Of a stretch of 64,000 nucleotides of DNA, positions 27,154 through 34,881 are shown one piece after another. The stretch covers positions 310,001 to 374,000 of the forward strand of contig NZ_MWPH01000001.1 of NCBI RefSeq assembly GCF_002177135.1, written 5' to 3'. Origin of the DNA: Natronolimnobius baerhuensis. Lineage in GTDB: Archaea; Halobacteriota; Halobacteria; Halobacteriales; Natrialbaceae. Position numbers and translations under genes: made by a program. Under the pieces are notes generated by a model. That model did no database searches, was not told the DNA's origin, and worked only from the letters and a program-made list of their open reading frames with translations. How positions within the stretch are numbered: the first letter of the stretch is position 1; every line of letters starts with the position of its first letter.

Positions 27154-28125
27154 ATGAGTAACGACGACCCACTCGAGCCGACTGGCACCGGTCCAGATTC
27201 AGACACGGCGGGCACAGACCGCTATCTGCGCGTCGAAGACATCCCCGAGACGGCTCCAGCAGCGGATCTCACGTGGCAGGAGCGACTCGCCGACGCCATC
27301 CCAACGAAACGACGCACGCTCAAGTACATCCTCGCGATTTCCATTGCACTCCTCTGGATCGTTCCCTTCATCGGCTTGCTCATGGCCTCGTTCCGGCCGC
27401 TCTCGGAGATCATCGGCGGCTGGTGGCACGTCGAGGGAATGACCCTCACGCTCGAGAACTACTACGGCGCGTGGAACTACAGCACGGCACCGATGAGCCA
27501 GGCGCTGCTCAACACGTTCATCGTGACGATTCCGGCAGTGTTAGTCGTCATGCTACTCGGCGTGATGGCGGCGTATCCGTTCGCTCGCTTCGAGTTCCCG
27601 CTGAAGACGACGCTGTTTTTCCTGATCTTGCTCGTGATGGCCGCGCCGCCGGAACTCGTCGCGATGGGCAACTACAACGCCCTGCGCGATATCGGCCTGT
27701 TCGACACCTACATGGGGCTGATTCTGATCCACATCGGCTGGGGCCTTGGCTGGGTCGTGCTGTTCTTGCGCAACTTCCTACTTGGCATTCCGAAAGAACT
27801 CGAGGAGGCTGCGAAGATCGACGGGGCATCTCGCTACCAGATCTTCCGGACGATCATCCTGCCGCTGTCGACCCCGGCGCTCGTCTCGGTTGCGGTGATT
27901 CAGTTCACTTGGGTCTGGAACGCCTTTTTCTTCCCGCTGGTGTTCATGCGCTCGCCGGAACTCTATCTCGCGCCACAGGTGCTCCCGCTGATGAGCGGAC
28001 GCGTCCAGGTCGAGTGGGGGATGATCGCTGCTGGCTCGATTATGACGATGGCAGTGCCAGTTATTCTGTTTCTGGTGCTCCAGCGTTACTACACGCGCGG
28101 AATGGTGGCTGCCGTGGCGGATTGA
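27154..28125 (+). CDS. Sugar-type ABC transporter permease (MalG family)
   Basis: Second membrane subunit, 323 residues from ATG 27154. A long acidic N-terminal tail (about 55 residues) precedes six helices, beginning KYILAISIALLWIVPFI. The EAA loop is EEAAKIDGASRYQIFRTIIL (about 222-241). An in-frame extension upstream runs through the previous gene and is not used; the ATG lies 3 bp after the MalF-type stop. Together with the two preceding genes it forms an importer whose binding protein is encoded on the other strand at 28934-30193. Confidence 0.93.
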   Translation: MSNDDPLEPTGTGPDSDTAGTDRYLRVEDIPETAPAADLTWQERLADAIPTKRRTLKYILAISIALLWIVPFIGLLMASFRPLSEIIGGWWHVEGMTLTLENYYGAWNYSTAPMSQALLNTFIVTIPAVLVVMLLGVMAAYPFARFEFPLKTTLFFLILLVMAAPPELVAMGNYNALRDIGLFDTYMGLILIHIGWGLGWVVLFLRNFLLGIPKELEEAAKIDGASRYQIFRTIILPLSTPALVSVAVIQFTWVWNAFFFPLVFMRSPELYLAPQVLPLMSGRVQVEWGMIAAGSIMTMAVPVILFLVLQRYYTRGMVAAVAD

Positions 28126-28581
28126 GTGTCGACTCGAGACGTTGTTGTGCTCGAAACGAGGGATAGATCACAGCACCACAGTAACACTTTTGCCCTCTAC
28201 ACTGATAGATATACACGTCGGTCGATTACAGAATCAGTCGCCTGGCAGAAACACATAAAATAGGGCTGGCCGTGTCAGCGACCAGCGTTACTCGTCAGGC
28301 GACTCATCGGACGGTGCGGCGATTGCGATGGCGACGAGCAGCCAACCGAATGCGTTCCCCTGTGTCAGCAGGGTCACGCCGCCAGTCGCAAGGGCCGCGC
28401 GAAGTTCAGGAGGTATCCGTTCTCACCTCCACTGCTGTCGTTTTGTTACCACGCAGCGTGCGTGGGTGGTCAATGACCACGTTCTATTCGAGACAGAAAT
28501 CCTGTATAAATAATGGCATACGAGCCAAAGCTGATCCGTCGACACCCACTTTTGCGACGGTTCCGATATGGCTAGCGTCCG
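28126..28581. other. 456-bp spacer without a complete gene
   Basis: Between the converging transporter operon and the small membrane gene. It contains a short minus-strand frame ending in a membrane-like tail (28288-28419) and a TATA-like TGTATAAATAATGG near 28503-28516 on the plus strand. No tRNA, repeat copy or convincing full gene was seen. Confidence 0.45.
28288..28419 (-). pseudogene. Possible C-terminal remnant of a membrane protein
   Basis: A minus-strand frame of 43 codons between two stops reads like a protein tail: ELRAALATGGVTLLTQGNA, then a hydrophobic GWLLVAIAIAAP helix and acidic SDESPDE before TAA. It has no ATG, the only start being a GTG within it, and no upstream body in any frame. 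It may be a decayed gene end or a very small membrane protein of about 28 residues. Weak evidence. Confidence 0.25.
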
Positions 28582-28926
28582 CTACAGCGGCATGTACCCG
28601 GCTCGAGTCACGGCCACTGTCACACCGATCACGAGCACGTTCGTGATGAAAAACAGGCGTGAGGACATCCACGCGAACGAGAGCAAGACGGCGATTGGGA
28701 GCAACGCGATGAGCGCCGGCCAGGTGCCCCGAATCGCGAGCGTCGCGAAAAACGCCATCGTGAACACGTACAGGAAGTCGACGGCGACGGCGTTGGCACT
28801 ACTGCGACGAATTTCTTGTCCGACGATGACGAGCGACTCGAGGGGGCCACGGCGGTCGCCAGTGGCCGACTCCGATCCCGACTGCTCGCTTCCATCGCCG
28901 TCGCTGCCGTCGGTGGGTGTCGCCAC
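28582..28926 (-). CDS. Small membrane protein beside the binding protein
   Basis: 114 residues from GTG 28926, eight bases after the binding-protein stop, so probably co-transcribed with it. The N-terminal 45 residues are polar and Ser/Gly/Asp-rich; then EIRRSSANAVAVDFLYVFTM leads to three short hydrophobic helices (about 49-62, 68-84, 89-108). No family recognised. By position it could help assembly of the transporter, but nothing in its sequence shows that. The start is uncertain. Confidence 0.55.
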   Translation of the reverse strand: MATPTDGSDGDGSEQSGSESATGDRRGPLESLVIVGQEIRRSSANAVAVDFLYVFTMAFFATLAIRGTWPALIALLPIAVLLSFAWMSSRLFFITNVLVIGVTVAVTRAGYMPL

Positions 28927-28933
28927 GGGTTGA

Positions 28934-30193
28934 TTAGGTCTCGTCCTCGCCGACGGTTTCCTGTAACACGTCGTCGAGCGACTCGAGCATCGGTTCGACG
29001 TCCTGTTCGGGTTCCGCCCAGAGGCCGAGCAGTTGCGACCAGAACTCCGCCTGGAACGGATCGCCGAGTGCGTCATCTAAGTCGGGGACGAGTTCGACCT
29101 CGTCTGCCTGCTCGGAGATATCTTGCATCACCTCGAGGTCGAAGGCGTCGTCGGGCACGTCGAGTGCGGTGGGGACGAACCCGCCGCGTTCGGTCCAGAC
29201 CTCCTGCCCGTCGGGTGAGATGATCGCCTCGACGGCATCAGTTGCGGCGTCGACGTCGGGTGCGTACGCGGGCACGGTAAACCAGTTGATGCTCGTCACC
29301 ATGGCCTCCGACCCAGGGAGCATGAAGTAGTCCAGATCCTCGGGGTCTTCGATTGCGCCGAAGGCGGGCGTCCACGAGCCCATGAAGTACAGCGGAATCT
29401 CGTTTTCCCAGAAGAACTCGTACTGGACGCCGAAGTCCCGCACTTCGCTGAAGTAGCCCTCCTCGAGCAGTTCCTGTAACTCCTCGAAGGCGGTGACGAC
29501 GCGGTCGTCAGTAAACGAGGCGTCGCCCTCGATGAGATCGAGTTGCAGTTCGGCCCCATCGTCCTGCCGGAGGATGAACGCCTCCGCGACGTCGCTCAAC
29601 GGCCAGCCGTCGCCGTTGCCCGACGCCAATGGCGCTTCGACGCCGTCGATATCGTCGATTTCGTCGAGCAGGTCGACGAACTCGTCGTAGTCCTCGGGCT
29701 CCTCGAGGTCGTGTTCGTCGAAAAACGACGGTCGGTACCAGAAGCCGGGTTTGATGTCCCCGCCGAAGGGTGCGGCGTACACTTCGCCGTCGACTTCGAC
29801 CGCGCTGTAGTCGGTCGCGTAGTCGTCTTCGTCCCAGAGATCCCCGAGTGGCTCGAGGTGGCCGGCGGCGCCGTCCCGTTGGACACGCCCTTCAGTCGGG
29901 AGGACGACGATATCAGCGGTTGCGACGCCGACCTCGTAGTCCATGAGCGTCTCCGTCAGGAGGGTCTCGGTGTCTCGAGGCGCATACGAAATCTCGAGGC
30001 CGGTCTCGTCTTCGGCGTAGTCGACGACGGCGAGGAAGTCCTCCTCTTCGTCATCGGTCCAGACCGCAGTGACCGTGATCGCTTCCTGTGCGCTTACCCC
30101 GCCAGCGCTTCCCAGACCAGTCAGTACAACGAGTCCGCCGCCTGCTCCTCGAAGGACCGTTCGTCGGCCGATAGGTGCGTTATTCTCGCCCAT
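28934..30193 (-). CDS. Tat-exported ABC sugar-type solute-binding protein
   Basis: Captures substrate outside the cell for the importer at 25016-28125. 419 residues. Twin-arginine signal: Arg10-Arg11 in GRRTVLRG, hydrophobic core to about 30, and an AxA-like cleavage site VSA (33-35) before Gln36. No lipobox Cys is present, unlike most haloarchaeal binding proteins, so anchoring is unclear. Mature part has the extracellular solute-binding family 1 pattern: ITVTAVWTDDEEEDF, a ligand-site aromatic cluster (GGDIKPGFWYRPSFF), FFWENEIPLYFMGSW. Encoded on the opposite strand from the permeases and converging on them. Confidence 0.9.
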   Translation of the reverse strand: MGENNAPIGRRTVLRGAGGGLVVLTGLGSAGGVSAQEAITVTAVWTDDEEEDFLAVVDYAEDETGLEISYAPRDTETLLTETLMDYEVGVATADIVVLPTEGRVQRDGAAGHLEPLGDLWDEDDYATDYSAVEVDGEVYAAPFGGDIKPGFWYRPSFFDEHDLEEPEDYDEFVDLLDEIDDIDGVEAPLASGNGDGWPLSDVAEAFILRQDDGAELQLDLIEGDASFTDDRVVTAFEELQELLEEGYFSEVRDFGVQYEFFWENEIPLYFMGSWTPAFGAIEDPEDLDYFMLPGSEAMVTSINWFTVPAYAPDVDAATDAVEAIISPDGQEVWTERGGFVPTALDVPDDAFDLEVMQDISEQADEVELVPDLDDALGDPFQAEFWSQLLGLWAEPEQDVEPMLESLDDVLQETVGEDET

Positions 30194-30237
30194 ACCAGCC
30201 GTATGCCGATCATATCCTTAATGGTTTCACACATGAT

Positions 30238-30251
30238 ACTGTATGTACAGT
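30238..30251. promoter_or_regulatory. ACTGTA-TACAGT dyad upstream of binding-protein gene
   Basis: ACTGTA-TG-TACAGT, followed by a further ACTGT half-site at 30259-30263. It lies 45 bp upstream of the binding-protein ATG and about 14 bp above a TATA-like CCATTAAGG (minus strand). Placement fits an operator for the transporter; function inferred. Confidence 0.4.
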
Positions 30252-30348
30252 TACGTGTACTGTCAGTCCCACCTCACACGTCTGCAACAAGTCGGGTCAC
30301 GTTCCGTCGACCCAAACAACTCGAAAAAACGATTGCTGACGTCTCGCG

Positions 30349-33288
30349 TTACTCGGTGAACGTGATCCAGCCGTTCGGTGCGTGGCTCTTGACGTCGTTC
30401 ATCGCCTCGCGGGCGTCCGTGCGGCTCTCGTAGGTCTGGGTGCTCTCAGCCATCGTCGAGCCGTACTCGTCGATTAGCTGCCAGACCCAGCCATCCTCGG
30501 CTGTGTGCAACTCGAAGGAGACGCTATCGATCTCGAGGATGCTCGCCGAGTCGATCAGCTCACGGACGTTCTCGAGTGCCTCGCGGGCGCGGTCGTTCGA
30601 CTCGTACGTTTCCGTGCCGGTTGCGACCCCACGGCCATCAGCATCGAGCAAGCGCCACTGCCAGCGGTCGTCCTCGTCGGCAACGAGTTCGAACGACGCG
30701 ACGTCGAAGTCGACACGGCCGGCCATCGGCGCGAGCTGGCGGACGTCCTCGACGACCGTATAGAGGTCGTCTTTCGTCGCCTCAGTGTCGGCCGAGCCAG
30801 CGACAACCTCACGGTCAGCACTGATGAGGCTCCACCGCCAGCCACCTTCGCTATCGTCGTCGCTCGCCGCAGTATCGCCGTCTTGCTCGAGTCGGACGAC
30901 AGTGTCTTCAATTGTGAAGATCGGTGCCGATTCGGCGTGGTCAGTGAGCGCTGCGACGCGCTCGCGAGCGTCTTCACGCGTGTCGTAGGAGACGTTCGAG
31001 TCGGCGATTTCCTCGCGGTCGCGGTCGAGGACGCGCCAGTGCCAGCCGCTGCTTTCGTAGAGTTGGGCAGTCGCGTCGCCAATCGTACAGCCACGTGCCC
31101 TTGCGGCGGCCTGTTTGATCTCTGGAACTCGCTCGGTGAGTTCGTCCCGAGTTGGATGTGGTTCGTCGTCGACGGCCACGGTCTCGCCCGACGGCAAGAC
31201 GAATCGCCAGTGCCAGTCCTCGGCGGCCGAGAGTTGGAAGATGGCGTCGTCCATCGTTCGCACGTCGGACTCGAGGTGCTCGAGCAGTCGGTTCATTGCC
31301 TCTCGAGCGGCGCTGCGGGTCGGATGGGTCGTCGGATCTTCGGCGACGAGTTTGCCGCCCTCGTCGATGAGCCGCCAGCCCCACTCGTCGTCATCGTTGA
31401 CGAACAGTTCGAACGCGGCCGTTTCGATCTCGAGCAGTTCGGCGTCGGGTGCCTGCTCTTTGAGCGTCATCATGGCCTCGGCGGCCTCGCCGCGGCTTGT
31501 GTGCTCTTCGCCGCTGTCAGCCAAGACGTTGCCGTCCTCGTCGATGAGCCGCCAGCGCCACTCGCTGTCATCGGCTTCGTAGACCTGGAACGCTGCGTTT
31601 TCGAACTCGATCAGATCCGCTTCGCTGGCCTGCTCGCGCATGCGCTGAATGGCGTCTTTCGCCGTTTCCGTGCCCATGTGGCGCTCATTGCTCGCTGCAA
31701 TAACGTCTCGCTCTTCGGTGACGAGTCGCCACTGCCACGGCGACTGTGGCTCTATGTCCTCGTCGTTATGCTCGAGCGTGACGCCGCCGTCGGTCGTCGC
31801 TGTCGGCGAATCGGCCGCCGCTGGAAGGTCATCGTCTGGCGTCATCCCGTCGCCGAGTGACATCTCACCAGCGGGGTAGAGTTCGTACTCTGCGCCATCG
31901 ATTTCGACGACGTCCGCGTCGGTTGCGTGTTCGGCGAACGTGTCGGTTTCCTCGCTCGCAATCGCGTGATTCGCATGACCGTCCGGTGAGCGAGCAACGA
32001 TGCGTTCGGCACTGTCGACGAGTCGCCACTGCCACTGTTCGCCGGATTGATAGCGTTCATACGTCGGTTCGCCAGCAACTGTCACGGGTGCCGAACCGAG
32101 ATCTGGCAACAGCGTCTCGGCGGCTTCCTCTGCATCACGGCGAGCATCGTAGGTCGCTGTCGCAGTCGCCATGACGGTGTCGGTGTCGTCGACAAATCGC
32201 CACGTCCAGCCTTCATCTCGCTCGTACAGTTCGACACCGAGATGTTCGATATCGAGCACTCGAGCCTGTTCGACCTGTTCAGCGAACGTTCGAGCAGCCT
32301 CCTCGGCACCGGCCTGATCCGCGTGACTCTCGTCGCTAGTCGCCAAAACGGTGTGGTCGTCGTCGACCAGTTGCCAGTACCAGTGGTCGCGTTCTTCGGT
32401 GTAGGTGAACGCAGCGCCTTCGATTTCGATGACGTCTGCCTCTGGGCCGCGGTCTTTCAGGAAACTCACCGACTCTTCTGCCCCATCTCGCTCGGCGAAC
32501 TCGCCGCTACAGGCACCGACGACGCTGCCGTCATCGCGAGCAAGCGTCCACTGCCAGGTGCCATCTCGACCCTCGTATAGCCGGAACGCCGAGGTCGTCA
32601 GTTCCATCAGTCCCGCGGAACTAATCTGGGACTTGACGCGCTCGATTCCCTCACGTGCTTCCGGTCGCGTCACGGCACTGCCATCACTCGTCGCCAGCGC
32701 CTCCCGGTGAAGCACGTTCCACTTCCAATCGCCGTTCTCGTCTCGGAACACGGCAAACTGGGCGTCCTCGAGCGCGTTCCCCGTCAAAATCGGCGGATCG
32801 TCCGTTGCCCCTTCCTCTTCGACGAACAGTCCTTTCCGTCCCGTCAGGACGGGCACGAGCGCCATTACACCCGCAATAATCGCAATCCCTGCCGTGTAGA
32901 CGACGATTACTTCGACGTCAAGTCCCTGACCGAGGTGTCGCCAATCGTGTGGGTACACAGAAGCGAACCAGCCAACGCCGCCGAGGGCAACGAGGAGACC
33001 GACGAAACTCGCCTGAATCCCGCGTTTTCGAACCGGCAGCATCAGTCCGATGCCGAACAGGCAAATCGCCAGGCTTGTCGCTGCTGCGGTGCCCGAAATC
33101 CTGATAATCGCCTCCTCAGTGACGCCGCCTGCGTATCCGATGACGAACGTGATCAGCGCCGCCGCCGCGATTGCATACCCCAAAATAAACAACCAGTACC
33201 CGTACACATCCTTCCCCGAATCCGGTTCTCCGACATAGTGTTCGTACAGTCGGTAGAGCCGGCGATTGATTTCGCTCGTGAATGACAT
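30349..33288 (-). CDS. Four-TM membrane protein with 13 DUF1508-like repeats
   Basis: 979 residues from ATG 33288 (ATG 33306 would add six). Residues 1-30 are polar, then four transmembrane helices (about 31-53, 67-86, 91-111, 126-148). The remaining 830 residues are a chain of repeats, each carrying WxW followed by a Leu/Val-rich strand, a Thr/Ser-Ala/Gly-x turn and a helix with Ala/Glu. First Trp of each: 188, 245, 303, 361, 419, 518, 577, 636, 692, 749, 817, 876, 934, so most are 56-59 residues apart, with an acidic 40-residue insertion between 5 and 6. This is the DUF1508 (YegP/UPF0339) pattern, usually found once or twice in small proteins. Function unknown; the repeats should face one side of the membrane. 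Confidence 0.85.
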   Translation of the reverse strand: MSFTSEINRRLYRLYEHYVGEPDSGKDVYGYWLFILGYAIAAAALITFVIGYAGGVTEEAIIRISGTAAATSLAICLFGIGLMLPVRKRGIQASFVGLLVALGGVGWFASVYPHDWRHLGQGLDVEVIVVYTAGIAIIAGVMALVPVLTGRKGLFVEEEGATDDPPILTGNALEDAQFAVFRDENGDWKWNVLHREALATSDGSAVTRPEAREGIERVKSQISSAGLMELTTSAFRLYEGRDGTWQWTLARDDGSVVGACSGEFAERDGAEESVSFLKDRGPEADVIEIEGAAFTYTEERDHWYWQLVDDDHTVLATSDESHADQAGAEEAARTFAEQVEQARVLDIEHLGVELYERDEGWTWRFVDDTDTVMATATATYDARRDAEEAAETLLPDLGSAPVTVAGEPTYERYQSGEQWQWRLVDSAERIVARSPDGHANHAIASEETDTFAEHATDADVVEIDGAEYELYPAGEMSLGDGMTPDDDLPAAADSPTATTDGGVTLEHNDEDIEPQSPWQWRLVTEERDVIAASNERHMGTETAKDAIQRMREQASEADLIEFENAAFQVYEADDSEWRWRLIDEDGNVLADSGEEHTSRGEAAEAMMTLKEQAPDAELLEIETAAFELFVNDDDEWGWRLIDEGGKLVAEDPTTHPTRSAAREAMNRLLEHLESDVRTMDDAIFQLSAAEDWHWRFVLPSGETVAVDDEPHPTRDELTERVPEIKQAAARARGCTIGDATAQLYESSGWHWRVLDRDREEIADSNVSYDTREDARERVAALTDHAESAPIFTIEDTVVRLEQDGDTAASDDDSEGGWRWSLISADREVVAGSADTEATKDDLYTVVEDVRQLAPMAGRVDFDVASFELVADEDDRWQWRLLDADGRGVATGTETYESNDRAREALENVRELIDSASILEIDSVSFELHTAEDGWVWQLIDEYGSTMAESTQTYESRTDAREAMNDVKSHAPNGWITFTE

Positions 33289-33295
33289 TCGTAAA

Positions 33296-33314
33296 TTCGA
33301 GTGCATAACTCGAA
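33296..33314. promoter_or_regulatory. 7-bp dyad between TATA and start of the DUF1508 giant
   Basis: TTCGAGT-GCATA-ACTCGAA, eight bases upstream of ATG 33288, with a TATA-like TTTATCATATTA on the minus strand at about 33317-33328. Such placement would let a repressor block initiation. It overlaps the alternative start at 33306, which argues for 33288. Confidence 0.45.
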
Positions 33315-33501
33315 CGTAATATGATAAAGGTTCGGCCTCGAGTTTGCTAAATTATGTGTTCTGAGAGATGTATTCGCGTCTCGGCCTCCTGTGAACTACA
33401 GCAATCACCAGACGAAACTGTACTGACTGAGTTGTGGCGGTTCCACTCTATCGCTGCACTATCCGTTGAAAACGACTGATTGTGGCGATCAGGGTCCGTT
33501 C

Positions 33502-34329
33502 TTACTGCAACATCGCCCCTGCCGGATGCGTCGCACAGACGTTCGGATCGTAGCCGGCATCGGAAAGGCCCGTCCCGAGTGCGAACACTGTTTCGCCGAG
33601 CATCGCCATTGAGGCCTGTCCCTCGACGTCCGTGACATCGCCAATCGTTCTGGCGACTTGCTCGGTCACCAATCCAGCCTCCCGCGCGAACAGTCGGGAT
33701 GCATACATAAAGGATAGAAGAGTCGGTTCTTTGACGACTCGAGAGAGTGCTTCTTTCCCGGCGTCCGTCAGTTGGTCGGTCTCCCCCGAGAGCACGTCGG
33801 CCGTCGAGAGTTCGCCGAACGTGACGTACTCGACGCGAGCGCGCGCTGGGATTGCATCGAGTGTATTCTCGTGTGGGCCACCAGGCTCGAGTCGAATCGG
33901 AATACCGCCGTGGGCCTGTGCAACCACGTCGCCGAGGCCGGTGCCAGCTTGCACCTCCGCGCCGTGGGCAATCGTCACGAGTTCGTTCATCGAGAGCGTG
34001 CGTTCGAAAACGCGATTTGCCGCGAGCGCGGTTCCAAGCGCCATCGCGCCTGACACGCCAAAGCCAGACCCAAGCGGCAGCTCCGATTCGGCCTCGACGC
34101 GAGCCGTCGCTTCGAGCGTCTCGAGGACGGTCGTCACGGGTTCGATCTCGAGTGACTCGCCGTCGAGCGCGATTGTCGTCTCCGCTGCCGGTTCAACCGT
34201 CACCGTCACCCCATCAGTGAGCGTGAGGCCCGCTCCTCGAGAGCCGGCTTTCGTCGGGTCGTCGTCCGGGTGGGCGCTGAAAAAGCCCGTGATGTGGCCG
34301 GGAACGAACGCAGTCGCCTCGTCGCGCAT
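33502..34329 (-). CDS. Pantoate kinase
   Basis: Archaeal GHMP-family kinase that phosphorylates pantoate at the start of CoA biosynthesis; its product feeds the ligase encoded at 24030-24806. From ATG 34329 it has 275 residues beginning with the family N-terminus AFVPGHITGFFSAH. GHMP motifs: ATP-binding ELPLGSGFGVSGAMALG (about 86-102) and GAGLTL earlier, and C-terminal ASMAMLGETVFALG. An upstream in-frame ATG (34401) gives a non-family extension and is rejected. Divergent from the zinc-finger gene across 153 bp. Confidence 0.92.
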   Translation of the reverse strand: MRDEATAFVPGHITGFFSAHPDDDPTKAGSRGAGLTLTDGVTVTVEPAAETTIALDGESLEIEPVTTVLETLEATARVEAESELPLGSGFGVSGAMALGTALAANRVFERTLSMNELVTIAHGAEVQAGTGLGDVVAQAHGGIPIRLEPGGPHENTLDAIPARARVEYVTFGELSTADVLSGETDQLTDAGKEALSRVVKEPTLLSFMYASRLFAREAGLVTEQVARTIGDVTDVEGQASMAMLGETVFALGTGLSDAGYDPNVCATHPAGAMLQ

Positions 34330-34482
34330 TACCTGCCGTTTCGGACCGAACGGTATAACAGTGAAGATTTCGCCCCTCGCTCCGGCGTCGGCTCCGATCA
34401 CCGTTCGTGTTGGGCCAACGGACTCTCATCACGCAGTGAAGGTCATGGTATTGTATTTATGTCACTCCGTTGGAGGATGCGT

Positions 34483-34881
34483 ATGAACTCAGACCCCGAT
34501 TCGACCACGACCGACGCCGCCAGCCTCCTCGAGACTGGAAGCCACCTCAAGCACGAAGCGACGGTGGAGGCGGTGAGCGACGGCGTCGAGACACACGCAG
34601 ACACCGACGACACGACGGTTGCTGACGGCTCGCTATCGATGGACTCTGATCGGCTCGAGCCCCAGTCAGATCGCTGTCGAAGTTGTGGCACAGCGATTGG
34701 TCCGCGCGAGTACCGACTCAGTTGGCTGATCACCGATGGCGCGGCGACGCTCGAGGCCCACTACTGTAGCGAGAGTTGTCTCCCGGACGATGCTCCTAGT
34801 GGGTCGACAACTGCGGACGAAGCAACCGCCTCGAGTGAGTCCGACCGCCACAGCCCACAGGACTGGTCGTACTGTCGCTGA
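34483..34881 (+). CDS. Small zinc-finger protein (DUF7576-like)
   Basis: 132 residues. Unstructured, Asp/Thr/Ser-rich N-terminus (1-70) and a zinc-binding core: CRSCGTAIG, then about 25 residues with YRLSWLI, then HYCSESC (Cys-x2-Cys ... Cys-x3-Cys). Such treble-clef-like modules in haloarchaea are usually unnamed. A GGAGG six bases before ATG 34483 decides the start over ATG 34459 and 34477. Its stop directly abuts the stop of the AAA ATPase gene on the other strand. Function unknown; DNA, RNA or protein binding is possible. Confidence 0.7.
   Translation: MNSDPDSTTTDAASLLETGSHLKHEATVEAVSDGVETHADTDDTTVADGSLSMDSDRLEPQSDRCRSCGTAIGPREYRLSWLITDGAATLEAHYCSESCLPDDAPSGSTTADEATASSESDRHSPQDWSYCR

Noticed and set aside
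30505-31860. Long open frame (about 450 codons) antisense to the DUF1508 giant
   Set aside because: It arises from the GC-rich third positions of the true gene; no family similarity, odd Val/Arg/Glu-rich composition.
34270-34482. Upstream extension of the zinc-finger gene
   Set aside because: Runs antisense to pantoate kinase; a Shine-Dalgarno sequence fits ATG 34483.
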